Shown here: positions 25,980 through 34,089 of the stretch, piece by piece
How the letters are laid out: every line of letters begins with the position of its first letter
How positions within the stretch are numbered: position 1 is the stretch's first letter
Source: CAVTRI01 sp963737075
GTDB taxonomy: Bacteria; Actinomycetota; Acidimicrobiia; Acidimicrobiales; Palsa-688
Reading direction: 5' to 3'
Assembly: GCA_963737075.1 (NCBI GenBank)
Contig: CAVTRI010000002.1
Span: 1,240,001-1,304,000 of the forward strand
DNA length: 64,000 nucleotides
The notes under the pieces: generated by a model
Database searches by the model: none
Told to the model about the DNA's origin: nothing
Seen by the model: the letters and a program-made list of their open reading frames with translations, nothing else
Program-made: the position numbers and the translations under genes

Positions 25980-27611
25980 ATGCCTGAGGACACGGTCGCA
26001 GCCGAGCCGCAGTACGAGGTCATCGTCATCGGGGCCGGGGTGTGCGGAATCTATACGATCTACAAGCTCTCTGAGATAGGTGTCCGGGCCACCGTGATCG
26101 AGACCGGTTCCGACGTCGGTGGCACCTGGTACTGGAACCGCTATCCGGGGGCCCGCTTCGATTCGGAGAGCATCTCCTACGGGTACTCGTTCTCCGACGA
26201 TCTGCTCCAGGAGTGGGACTGGAAGGAGCGCTTCTCCGGCCAGCCGGAGAACCTGCGCTATCTCCAGTACGTCACCGACAAGTTCGACCTGCGGCGCCAC
26301 ATGCAATTCAACCGCACGGTCGAGTCCATGGTGTTCGACGAGGGGACGTCCACCTGGACGGTCCACCTCGACGACGGGCGGGATTTGACCAGCCGGATCG
26401 TCATCGCCGCGGTGGGCCTGCTGTCGGCCCCGACCCTGCCCCGCTACGAGGGCATGGATTCGTTCGAGGGCGGGTCGTGGCACACCTTCGACTGGCCGCG
26501 GGAGCCGGTCGACCTGACCGGTAAGCGGGTGGCTGTCATCGGCACCGGCGCCACCGCCGTCCAGGTCATCGGCGAGATCGCCGACAAGGTCGGCGACCTG
26601 ACCGTGTTCCAGCGGCGGCCCAACTGGGCAGCGCCCCTGCATAACGCCGAGATCTCCCCCGAGGAGATGGCCGAGATCAAGGTCCGCTACGACGAGGTCT
26701 TCGCCCTCTGCCGGCGGACGCCCGGTGGCTTCATTCACGAGCCCGACCGGCGGCCGTTCTTCGAGGTGCCGCGCGAGGAGCGCCTAGCCATGTGGGAGAA
26801 GCTGTACAACGAGCCGGGCTTCGGGATTTGGCTGGCCAATTTCCGGGACACGTTCATGGATGAGGCGGCAAATGCCGAGCTGTCCGAGTTCATCGCCGAC
26901 AAGATCCGCTCCCGGGTGCACGACCCTGGCCTGGCCGAGAAGCTGATCCCCAAGGACCACGGCTTCGGCGTGCAGCGGGTGCCGCTCGAGACCAACTACT
27001 ACGAGGCCTACAACCGGGACAATGTCCACCTGGTCGACCTCCAGGAGACGCCGATCGAACGGATCACCCTCGCGGGGATCCAGACCACCGAGCGGGAGTA
27101 CGAGTTCGACGTCATCGTGTACGCCACCGGGTTCGACGCCATCACCGGGTCCTACGACCGCATCGACATCTGCGGCGTCGACGGGCTCCGGCTCAAGGAC
27201 AAGTGGGCCACCGGCCCGTCGACCTATCTCGGCATGCAGGTCCACGGCTTTCCCAACCTGCTGATGCCGACCGGCCCCCAAGGCGGCTCGGCGACGACCA
27301 ACTTCCCGCGGGGCATCGAGATAGGCGTCGACTTCGTGATTGGCCTGCTCGAGTACATGGCCAAGCACGGCTACGTGCGCCAGGAGGCGACCGAGGAGGC
27401 CGAGGAGGAGTGGGTCGCCCACGTCCGGGAGATGTACAACATCATGCTCATGCGCAAGGCGCAGAGCTGGTTCACCGGCTACAACTCCAACGTCGAGGGG
27501 CACGAGAAGGGCACCATCCGCTACCTCGTCTACAACGGCGGCACCCCCAAGTACCGGGCCCGCCTCATCGACGTCGCCGAGAACGACTACACCGGCATCA
27601 CCTTCCGCTGA
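25980..27611 (+). CDS. Baeyer-Villiger flavin monooxygenase (cyclohexanone-monooxygenase-like)
   Basis: This is a 543-residue class B flavoprotein monooxygenase. It has an FAD Rossmann motif (VIVIGAGVCGIYTIYKL, near residue 14), then VGGTWYWNRYPGARFD, typical of BVMOs. The BVMO fingerprint is FEGGSWHTFDWP (canonical FxGxxxHxxxWP, near residue 161), the NADPH Rossmann motif is VAVIGTGATAVQ (near 183) and the distal motif VIVYATGFDAITG (near 380). It inserts one O2 atom next to a ketone to give an ester or lactone, using NADPH. It starts 228 bases from the divergent CoA-transferase. All catalytic features are intact. The substrate is unknown: cyclic ketones, steroids or terpenoids are possible. 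Confidence 0.9.
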   Translation: MPEDTVAAEPQYEVIVIGAGVCGIYTIYKLSEIGVRATVIETGSDVGGTWYWNRYPGARFDSESISYGYSFSDDLLQEWDWKERFSGQPENLRYLQYVTDKFDLRRHMQFNRTVESMVFDEGTSTWTVHLDDGRDLTSRIVIAAVGLLSAPTLPRYEGMDSFEGGSWHTFDWPREPVDLTGKRVAVIGTGATAVQVIGEIADKVGDLTVFQRRPNWAAPLHNAEISPEEMAEIKVRYDEVFALCRRTPGGFIHEPDRRPFFEVPREERLAMWEKLYNEPGFGIWLANFRDTFMDEAANAELSEFIADKIRSRVHDPGLAEKLIPKDHGFGVQRVPLETNYYEAYNRDNVHLVDLQETPIERITLAGIQTTEREYEFDVIVYATGFDAITGSYDRIDICGVDGLRLKDKWATGPSTYLGMQVHGFPNLLMPTGPQGGSATTNFPRGIEIGVDFVIGLLEYMAKHGYVRQEATEEAEEEWVAHVREMYNIMLMRKAQSWFTGYNSNVEGHEKGTIRYLVYNGGTPKYRARLIDVAENDYTGITFR

Positions 27612-28473
27612 GCCGCTGTGGCCCAGCTCGGCCGACTGGCTGAAGGGTGGAGCTGTCGGACCAGACCTCGAGGGCGCCAGCGCGAAGGGTCCGGATAGCG
27701 ACTACGACCGGACCGAAGCGTTGTGGAACCATTGCGTGATGTCCATGGCGAGCGGCGCGCCTGATGCTTCCGCCGCCCACAAGTTGCTGGACCTTGCTCT
27801 GGTCGCAGGCGGGCAAAACCAGTCGACGAGCGGTGATCGCGACGGGGGATGGGGCAAGTGAGCCTGTCCCCCCACCCGATAGGGACCATGCCTGCGGCCC
27901 TCCGATGAGTCACTTCCATCCCGCTCCTATCCAGCGGATTTGGGAGCACATCGAGGAAGGGGCCATGTGAAGGCCGCCTGGCGGTCGGCCCCCCCAGACT
28001 AAGCAGGGACGGGAAGTCACCACTGCTGGCGACGGCCTTGAGGTGGCGGCCGGGCGCTGCCACATGAGCGGCACTGTGACGGCCAGAGCGGCCAGCACGA
28101 TGAGACCTAGCACGCTCGCTCGCGTCCATCGGAGACCCGACCAGTTCAACCGAGCAGGTCTGGCCATTCGCGAAGCTCGGTCCTTCGCACTGTCTTCGGC
28201 ACAATTGGGAAGCAGTCTCCGTCCCGAGAGGATCCTGTCCTATTTATCGGTATTGCTCGGAGCCATTTTGAAACCCCCGCTATTACGGGTCGGCGCCAGC
28301 AGATCCGTGCCCGCGCCGCTGACCTGTCATGTCACTGTGACTCCCTCACTCGTGACCGACAGCGGAGAACGGGCAAACCGAATGCGTACTTTTACGAGTC
28401 TGCTCAGTGACGCATCCCCCCCGCCGTGATCAGCGAGGCTCCGGTTTGGACCAAACGAGGGCTTATTGACCGG
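27612..28473. other. Long intergenic region, possibly one small membrane ORF
   Basis: About 860 bases separate the BVMO from the MarR gene. A minus-strand frame 27910-28167 (ATG at 28167) encodes 85 residues with a membrane helix SVLGLIVLAALAVTVPLMW after a basic N-terminus and a non-conserved tail. It could be a small exported protein or chance. The rest shows no family motif on either strand. A rise in A+T around 28230-28440 suggests promoter or decayed sequence. Confidence 0.35.
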
Positions 28474-28992
28474 TCAAGAACGGCGGCTAGCTGCGGGTTT
28501 TGTCGGAGGTCGTGCCGGGAGGGGGTTCTGGGGGGCGCTGGCGTCGGTGTTCAAGCAAGCGACCAGTTCGGTCAGGTGGTCGATGAAGCGACTGGCTTCC
28601 TCGTTGTCGTCGAAGCCCATCAAGAACGCTGCCAGCACCGAAGCGTGGCGGTCGCGCAGTTGGGCCAAGGCCGGCTTGGCCTTGTCCGATAGTGACACGA
28701 CGACGCGGCGGCGGTCCTTGTCGTCGTGCTCGCGTTCTACCAGGCCAGCGCGGGCCAGCTCCCCGACGACGAGGCTGGCGTGCGCGGTGCTCATGTCCAT
28801 GCGCCGGGCCAGCTCCGATACCGTGGTCGGCCCGGCCGCACCCAAGGAGATCAGCGTGGCGATGTGGCGCCCGCCGTGGCGTCCTGCCCCCCGGAGTTCC
28901 GGCGGTATGGCGCCGGCTCTGCGCCGGATGGCGAAGGCCAGCTGCGGCAGGAGCGGAGCCAGCCGGGCGATGTTCGTGGAAATATTCTTCAA
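28474..28992 (-). CDS. MarR-family transcriptional regulator
   Basis: This is a 172-residue winged-helix regulator. It has an N-terminal dimerisation helix (IARLAPLLPQLAFAIRRRAG), the DNA-binding core RHIATLISLGAAGPTTVSEL with ARRMDMSTAHASLVVGELARAGLVE, the wing EREHDDKDRRRVVVSLSD and a C-terminal helix AASRFIDHLTELVACL-like segment. The frame is open to 29160 but no ATG or GTG lies between 28992 and there, so a TTG at 28992 is the likeliest start. It is divergent from the DUF1707 gene across a perfect palindrome and probably represses both genes. The ligand is unknown. Confidence 0.85.
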   Translation of the reverse strand: MKNISTNIARLAPLLPQLAFAIRRRAGAIPPELRGAGRHGGRHIATLISLGAAGPTTVSELARRMDMSTAHASLVVGELARAGLVEREHDDKDRRRVVVSLSDKAKPALAQLRDRHASVLAAFLMGFDDNEEASRFIDHLTELVACLNTDASAPQNPLPARPPTKPAASRRS

Positions 28993-29001
28993 AGAGTTTT
29001 G

Positions 29002-29026
29002 GTTGTTAACAACGCTTGAGTATAGT
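29002..29026. promoter_or_regulatory. Divergent promoter with perfect GTTGTTAACAAC palindrome
   Basis: A 12-bp perfect palindrome GTTGTTAACAAC (29002-29013) lies between the MarR start (28992) and the DUF1707 start (29053). Next to it, TATAGT (29021-29026, plus strand) and TATACT (29019-29024 read on the minus strand) are near-consensus -10 elements that overlap each other. Binding of the MarR protein to the palindrome would block both promoters. This AT-rich island in GC-rich DNA is the clearest regulatory site in the window. Confidence 0.7.
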
Positions 29027-29052
29027 GTAGTGGTGACGTGAAAGGGAGCGAC

Positions 29053-29586
29053 ATGGCCGACAACGTCCCCGGGTACCCGAGGCACAGCCCGCAGGAGCGC
29101 AGCCTGCGAGCCTCCAACGCCGACCGCGATGCCATCGGCGACATCCTTCGCCGCCAGCATGTGGCTGGCCGCTTGGACACCGACGAGTTCGCCGAGCGCT
29201 ACGGCCGCAGCCTCCAGGCCAAGACCTACGCCGAACTCGACGAGCTGATCGTCGATTTCCCAGCCGACGCGGAGCCCGCCTCGACCGCCGGGGCGGCGCT
29301 AGTTGGTCGTTGGCCCGCCGGCAACAGCAGGCGTAACGGGACTTGGGGCGGGGGCTCTCGCTGGGCCGGCTGGCTCCCTCGGCCGGTGCCCGTGTTCGTC
29401 TGGTTGGCGGTGGGGGTGATCGTCGCCGTGGCCAGCGGTGGCCACCTGCTATGGGTCGCGTTCCCAGTGTTCTTCTTTGTTGTCCGCCCGCTGCTGTGGC
29501 GTTCGGGATGGTCGGGCCGGAGCGGCCGACGGGGCCCGTGGGGCTGGCATGCTCCCAGCACGAGGCGCAGGACAACCATCCTTTGA
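29053..29586 (+). CDS. DUF1707 membrane protein
   Basis: This is a 177-residue protein with an N-terminal DUF1707 domain: LRASNADRDAIGDILRRQHV, then GRLDTDEFAERYGRSLQAKTYAEL with LIVDFPAD. DUF1707 is common in actinomycetes and resembles SHOCT-type oligomerisation modules. Two membrane helices follow, near residues 110-130 (PVFVWLAVGVIVAVASGG) and 134-150 (LLWVAFPVFFFVVRPLL), with a basic C-terminus. AAAGGGAG is five bases from ATG 29053. It is under the divergent MarR promoter, so it may be a membrane stress or efflux accessory protein. Function unknown. Confidence 0.85.
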   Translation: MADNVPGYPRHSPQERSLRASNADRDAIGDILRRQHVAGRLDTDEFAERYGRSLQAKTYAELDELIVDFPADAEPASTAGAALVGRWPAGNSRRNGTWGGGSRWAGWLPRPVPVFVWLAVGVIVAVASGGHLLWVAFPVFFFVVRPLLWRSGWSGRSGRRGPWGWHAPSTRRRTTIL

Positions 29587-30067
29587 TCGCAGGCCGCCGG
29601 TAGCGCCCGCCCGCCTACCGCCCCCTTGCGGCGACTTGCCGACGATGATCGAGATCTACCGGCGAACGCCGCCACACCTTCAGCCCCCGACTTGGACCGC
29701 CGGCACCGTCCCGAGCCCTCCTGTAACGCACCACTAAGCCGCGCCGCCCGACCGACTCCACCAACCGGTCGAGCCATCAACCCGAACGCCCGAGCGACCC
29801 GGTTCATCGTTCAACGAGCACAACTTCGGTTCGGAATTGCGAGAGAGCCGAAGCGAACGCTCCATAGCGCCCGCCTTACCAACAACCGGTCAGCGGCTCG
29901 CGCAATACCGATCGACGCTGATCGCGCTCGCGTTCGGCCGGGTGGCGACTCGATGTGGGCATGACTTTCGGGTGCGCTCGGACAGTCCCGAGCAGTCCGA
30001 GACGCCATCACAGCTCCTCCGCTGGTGTCGCATCCGCCCGGTCACAAAGAGTGGGAAACTGGTGGCC
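29587..30067. other. Intergenic, no gene seen
   Basis: About 480 bases follow the DUF1707 gene. The frames here are Arg/Pro-rich without motifs and none has a convincing start. I see no strong hairpin, so the terminator of DUF1707 is unclear. Confidence 0.4.
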
Positions 30068-30268
30068 ATGCCGATAGAAGCTTCCTTCGCTCGCAATTCA
30101 ACCTATCGGGCGTATGGCACCAATGGGGATCAACTAGCGTCGAAGGATCTGGGTTCCGACGAGGAAGCCATTGCGTGGGCACGCCAGCTAGTTAAGGACG
30201 GCCTCGCCGTCGGACGTCTGAGTCGAGAGATAACCGCTGGATTCGGCATGGACATCCCTCTCCCGTGA
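30068..30268 (+). CDS. Small hypothetical protein, 66 aa
   Basis: From ATG 30068 a 66-codon frame encodes a compact mixed alpha/beta peptide (NSTYRAYGTNGDQLASKDLG, then SDEEAIAWARQLVKDGL). It is balanced in charge and low in Arg/Pro, which sets it apart from the shadow frames around it. GAGTGGGAAA lies about 12 bases upstream. The sequence resembles short proteins of the type that append a modified amino acid-like beta-hairpin to a helix, but I do not recognise a named family. It is intact if real. Confidence 0.4.
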   Translation: MPIEASFARNSTYRAYGTNGDQLASKDLGSDEEAIAWARQLVKDGLAVGRLSREITAGFGMDIPLP

Positions 30269-30519
30269 CGCAATGGAACGCGTAATCGATACCCCGCACC
30301 GCTGGGAATTCAAAGTGTCGCAGGTTTGCGGAGAAGGCGGCGCGAGCAACAGTTGCCGCGATAGCTCGTGAGTCGGCTACCACGCCACGCTCGCCGAGAC
30401 CTGGCTCGGCGTCCTCCTCTCCGGCTCTTCCAACCCCACCAATAGGAAGCCCGCATTCTCAGCTTGCGATTCGGCGTGAGACGCGCTCAGAATCAGTGCG
30501 CCGCTCCGTCTGCATTGAC

Positions 30520-30920
30520 ATGAAGCTCACCGTTCAGACGTTCCTGACCCTCGACGGCGTGATGCAAACCCCGGAGGACCTGAAGATCCCAGCGACGCCA
30601 TCACCCACGGCGGCTGGCAGGCCCCGTTCGGTGCCCCGGCCGTCGGCGAGTTCGTCACCGAGCTCAATGGCCACGCCAGCGCATTCCTGTTCGGTCGCAG
30701 AACGTTCGACATCTTTCGCGGCTACTGGCCTGATCAGACCGAGCCCGCCAACTCCATTGCCACGTCGATCATCTCGCTGCCCAAGTACGTCGTGTCCAAC
30801 TCGCTCAGCGAGGGCGATACGACGTGGCGCGGCGAGCACCCTGACACCGCTCGCCTCGTGACCGGCGACGTCGTCGCGGCGGTGCAGGCGCTGAAGGACG
30901 AACCTGGCGACGAGCAGATC
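30520..30920 (+). pseudogene. Dihydrofolate reductase-like (RibD C-terminal) protein, broken
   Basis: The ATG at 30520 opens KLTVQTFLTLDGVMQ, the first strand of RibD-C/DHFR-like proteins. After a frame change near 30595 the second frame reads SDAITHGGWQAPFG, NGHASAFLFGRRTFDIFRGYW, then NSIATSIISLPKYVVSNSLS and LVTGDVVAAVQALKDEPG. The next element (a Gly-rich turn and the last helices, about 60 residues) is missing. The sequence after 30920 is unrelated, so the gene is both frameshifted and truncated. Function of such standalone proteins is unproven. Confidence 0.65.
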
Positions 30921-31321
30921 TGGGTCGACAGCTACCTCGACGGGACACGAGACGTTTCCGGAGTAGCCCAGCGAGTTAGCGCCGACCTCGGCCGAACCGT
31001 CAGCGGCGGATGATGCGGATGATATCGAATACTTGCTCGAGCGCAGAAGACTGCTCTCGGACGCGCCGGGGCGGTTGGTCGTGGATCTACAGGGACGTGG
31101 CGCTGCCTGTGACCAGCCAAGGCACGCACTTCTTGTGGACTCGCCCAGCGCCGGAACCAACACGCTCGCGGGCACCACGCCCGTCACGAAGCGGCTCGCG
31201 TAGGTTGACGATGTCGTTCCGTCACCGGACCGGAAGGGACCGGTCGATCAGCTCGCAACACAGGGCGCGGCCGGAATGGTCCCAGCTGTGGGACCGGGCT
31301 AGAAGTGGCAGGATACGCCGC
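30921..31321. other. Region after the DHFR-like relic
   Basis: About 400 bases without a clear gene. One plus-strand frame across 30990-31203 is notably acidic and unlike a shadow frame (DDIEYLLERRRLLSDAPGRL, then VDLQGRG), but it has no good start. It might be a decayed short protein. The end of this region holds the upstream sequence of the 45-codon ORF at 31322. Confidence 0.3.
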
Positions 31322-31459
31322 ATGAGTGACGAACTGTTCGAGGAACGCGACGACAGCCTGGCGCTGCTGACGCCGTCAGCCACGGCGAACGACTTCCGGG
31401 AGGGCACACGGGCCTTCGGAGAGTCGGGCCGGTGGAAGTTCGCGGGCGAGAAGCGATGA
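31322..31459 (+). CDS. 45-aa ORF coupled to the enoyl-CoA hydratase
   Basis: ATG 31322 opens 45 codons (MSDELFEERDDSLALL, then DFREGTRAFGESG and a KFAGEKR end) whose TGA overlaps the ATG of the hydratase (ATGA), so translation is probably coupled. The DFREGTRAF segment and the KFAG end resemble the C-terminal tail of enoyl-CoA hydratases, including the downstream enzyme's own AREGATAFRDKRTPKFA. It is likely the remaining tail of a truncated upstream hydratase gene, or a short leader. Confidence 0.4.
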   Translation: MSDELFEERDDSLALLTPSATANDFREGTRAFGESGRWKFAGEKR

Positions 31460-32292
31460 TCAGCGGACGGTTCCGCGGCTTCGAGGTCGAGACCGGCAGC
31501 GACGGCGTCGCACTCATCACGATGAACGAGCCCGAGCGGCTCAATGGCACGACGCAGCCGATGAAGCGTGACATGACCGAGATCATTACTCGCTGCCAGA
31601 TGGACGACGACGTACGGGTCGTTGTCATCACCGGCAGCGGGCGGGCGTTCTGCGCCGGCGACGACATGTCGGGCAAGCGCCGGGACTGGACCGAGGCCGA
31701 GCAACTTATGCCGCCGCTTGCGCCCGGGCACCGTGACCCGATCGGCACATACGAGGGCCTTCGCACGATGTCACAGACGCTGAACCTCGCCGTGCGAGCC
31801 CTCGACAAGCTCACCGTCGCTGCCGTCAACGGGATCGCCATCCAGACCGGGCTCAGCCTGGCGCTCGCCTGTGACTTCCGCATCGCGTCATCCGACGCCC
31901 GGCTCGGGTCGGCCACGCTGCGGTTCGGGCTGCTGCCCGACGAGGGCGGCCACGCGCTGGTCGTGCAGCTGATCGGGCTGGCCAAGGCCATGGAGTTCCT
32001 CATGCGCAAACGGATCGTGACCGCCGAGGAGGCGCTCGACCTCGGCCTCGTGCACCAGGTCGTCCCGCCCGATCAGCTCATGCCTGCAGCGACAGAGCTG
32101 GCGCGCGAGTTGGCCGCGGGACCGCAGGTGGCCATGCGCATGCTCAAACGGAGCCTCTACAACGCGGCCGATACCACTCTCGCCCAGGCGTTCGATGACA
32201 TCGCGGTGCGCACCGCGATGTCCGACCACCACCCCGACGCACGCGAGGGTGCGACCGCCTTCAGGGACAAACGCACGCCGAAGTTCGCGTAA
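31456..32292 (+). CDS. Enoyl-CoA hydratase/isomerase family protein
   Basis: This is a 278-residue crotonase-fold protein. It has the N-terminal GVALITMNEPERLNGTT, then VRVVVITGSGRAFCAGDDMSG (the oxyanion-hole strand and A/G-rich turn, normally SAGADL). The core helix is VAAVNGIAIQTGLSLALACDFRIASSDARLGSA, then LRFGLLPDEGG with the Glu position, and a C-terminal LARELAAGPQVAMRMLKRSLYN. The usual first catalytic Glu (E in GGCEL-like) is replaced in the GIAIQTGLSLAL stretch, while the second acidic residue in LLPDEGG is kept. Beta-oxidation-type hydration is therefore plausible but not certain. The start ATG overlaps the 45-residue ORF. Confidence 0.85.
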   Translation: MISGRFRGFEVETGSDGVALITMNEPERLNGTTQPMKRDMTEIITRCQMDDDVRVVVITGSGRAFCAGDDMSGKRRDWTEAEQLMPPLAPGHRDPIGTYEGLRTMSQTLNLAVRALDKLTVAAVNGIAIQTGLSLALACDFRIASSDARLGSATLRFGLLPDEGGHALVVQLIGLAKAMEFLMRKRIVTAEEALDLGLVHQVVPPDQLMPAATELARELAAGPQVAMRMLKRSLYNAADTTLAQAFDDIAVRTAMSDHHPDAREGATAFRDKRTPKFA

Positions 32293-32549
32293 GCCAAGGG
32301 CAACGAGGGATCTTCCGTCCGCCGACCACGAACCCTGGACCTGTGTACATAAAACTATCCGCCGTCTTGCACCGGTAACCCTGGTCGTGCCTAGCAGTGG
32401 CAAACAAATGTAGCCACTGACGAGAGTCGGTCTCGAAGCGTTAGGGGTGTCGTAAGAAACCACCGTTGGCAGTACCTCTCCTGGGTGTCCGCCAACCAGG
32501 TGCAAACCGGTGGGACGCCTAAGCAGCGACCGGCGGTACCCTGCGGAAA

Positions 32550-33023
32550 GTGTTCCTCATAGGTGCTGCCGCCTTCTTCGTTGCAGAGATCGCCGCCTTC
32601 GTGGCGGTCGGCGAGCAGATCGGATTCGGGTGGGCTGTGCTCCTCCTCATCGGGATGAGCGCCCTCGGCCCCTTCATTATCAGACGCGTCGGACTCGGAG
32701 TCCTCTCACGCGCCCAAGTACGGCTGAATCGAGGCGACCTGCCCACCCGCGAATTACTCGACGGCGTGGTCGTGCTCGCTGGCGGGATCATCATTTGCAT
32801 GCCCGGCTTCATCAGCGACGCCCTCGGACTGCTTCTGATGATCAGACCGGTGCGTGGGCTCTTCATCCTGGTCGCCGGCCGCTGGTTGGTCCGCCGGGTG
32901 CAGACGGCCCGCGCCGTCCGCGGGACGGTGATCGACACCAGCTCCCGGCCCCCGCCCCAGGAGTCCCCGGCCGAGCTACCGCCACCTGGTGGGTTCGATC
33001 CGAGTGGGCGGACCAACCCCTAA
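32550..33023 (+). CDS. FxsA family cytoplasmic-membrane protein
   Basis: This is a 157-residue FxsA-type protein. The hydrophobic N-terminus FLIGAAAFFVAEIAAFVAVG leads to GWAVLLLIGMSALGPFIIRRVGL, then RELLDGVVVLAGGIIICMPGFISDALGLLL, the Gly-Phe-rich core of the family, and the typical C-terminal RPVRGLFILVAGRWLVRR. FxsA was named for suppressing F exclusion of phage T7 in E. coli when overproduced, but its actual role is unknown. The GTG start fits the hydrophobic start. A long proline-rich C-terminus is an unusual extra. Confidence 0.85.
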   Translation: MFLIGAAAFFVAEIAAFVAVGEQIGFGWAVLLLIGMSALGPFIIRRVGLGVLSRAQVRLNRGDLPTRELLDGVVVLAGGIIICMPGFISDALGLLLMIRPVRGLFILVAGRWLVRRVQTARAVRGTVIDTSSRPPPQESPAELPPPGGFDPSGRTNP

Positions 33024-33056
33024 GGCAAGGCGCCAGTCTGGACTATCAGGCCAAAC

Positions 33057-33478
33057 GTGGTCGAGACCTGGGGCGAGCTGGCGCCGCCGTTCGAGGCACT
33101 CGTCGCCAGCGCCGTCGTGTGGCCCGCCGTGCTCGACGTGGCCACTCACGAGCAGGACCTCAGGCGCGCGCTCGGCCGGCCGGGGGCCCGGGACAGCGAG
33201 GTGGTCGGGCTCGGCGTCGAGCGGCTGGTCGCCCTGATGCAGCCGTCGGTTCCGGTGCGGGTGGTGTGCGAGGATTTCGAGGCTCGGGCAGGACCGCGAA
33301 CGCCAAGCACCCAGAGTTGCTGCTGCGCCCGACACGCGTCGAGACCCTCCGTTGGCGGCTGGGGCGGCGCAGCCGCTCGCAGGTACAGGGATTCGATTGG
33401 TCTGGGGACCCCGCCCCGGTGATCGACCAGCTGTTCATTCCCGGGCCGTCCCCACCGACATCGTCGAGTAGGGGCTAG
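33057..33478 (+). pseudogene. Maleylpyruvate isomerase-like protein, truncated and frameshifted
   Basis: The first frame reads VETWGELAPPFEALVASAVV, WPAVLDVATHEQDLRRALG with GLGVERLVALM. After a change near 33290 the next frame reads TRVETLRWRLGRRSRSQVQ and FDWSGDPAPVIDQLF. This is the middle and end of a TIGR03083-type protein, with the DVATHEQDLR His helix. The N-terminal LTxxQW...GHL half is missing, so the gene is truncated as well as frameshifted. Intact relatives occur at 3970 and 10058. Confidence 0.6.
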
Positions 33479-33556
33479 GAAGAGAAAGGGAGCCAGAGGG
33501 TACCCGGATCGGGCGGCGCCTAGACCCGCGGGCCCGAGAGGATCGAGCGGGCGGTT

Positions 33557-33583
33557 TCGTCACTTACTTCGGCAAAGTGACGA
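33557..33583. promoter_or_regulatory. 9-bp inverted repeat upstream of 33613
   Basis: TCGTCACTT and AAGTGACGA form a perfect 9-bp dyad with a 9-base loop (33557-33565 and 33575-33583), ending 29 bases before the ATG at 33613. It can be an operator or a leader hairpin controlling that gene. No T-run follows, so termination is less likely. Confidence 0.5.
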
Positions 33584-33612
33584 CGCCGAGCTGTAGGGGG
33601 TAGATCAAAGGC

Positions 33613-34032
33613 ATGAACTGGACCTGGACGATCCGTTCGGCCGACGGTGGGATGAACGGCTTAGAGTTCTCGCGGGCCACCACCGCCGGCGGCTTCACCC
33701 GAGTGCTGATACATGCCGCACCAGCCCGGGCGGAGATAGAGATTCGGGACGAGAACGACCGGTTGATCGCCCGCGACGCCGTAGACCGCGACGATGATTA
33801 TTCGCCGATGACTCTGCTGGAGATCGACGGCCACCAGCTGCGACGGCGGGAGATCTGGCCGAACGAAAGCCTCTACGGCGTGCCTGTCCTTATCGCAGGC
33901 GGCGAGGTCGGGCTACTGCAACATTGGGAGCACGCCAAGGACCACAGCTGGTGGCGATGGTGTGTCGAGTTCTCAAACCACACCGGTCGTCCGTCCGACT
34001 GGGCACCCCCCGAGCAGGTACTTCAGCGTTGA
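33613..34032 (+). CDS. Conserved hypothetical protein
   Basis: This is a 139-residue intact protein. The sequence looks genuine: beta-rich with WTWTIRSADGG near the start, FTRVLIHAAPARAEIEIRDEN, then DYSPMTLLEIDGHQLRRREIWP and VPVLIAGGEVGLLQHWEH with a WWRWCVEFSNH ending. A repeated pattern of beta-strands and a C-terminal Trp cluster suggests a small ligand-binding fold. I do not recognise the family with certainty. A GTAGGGGG site and the inverted repeat at 33557 precede the ATG. Confidence 0.7.
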   Translation: MNWTWTIRSADGGMNGLEFSRATTAGGFTRVLIHAAPARAEIEIRDENDRLIARDAVDRDDDYSPMTLLEIDGHQLRRREIWPNESLYGVPVLIAGGEVGLLQHWEHAKDHSWWRWCVEFSNHTGRPSDWAPPEQVLQR

Positions 34033-34089
34033 CAAGGTGCATCGTCTGGGCTGCCAACGCGCGCTCCGCGCTCGATTACCGCAGCGACG

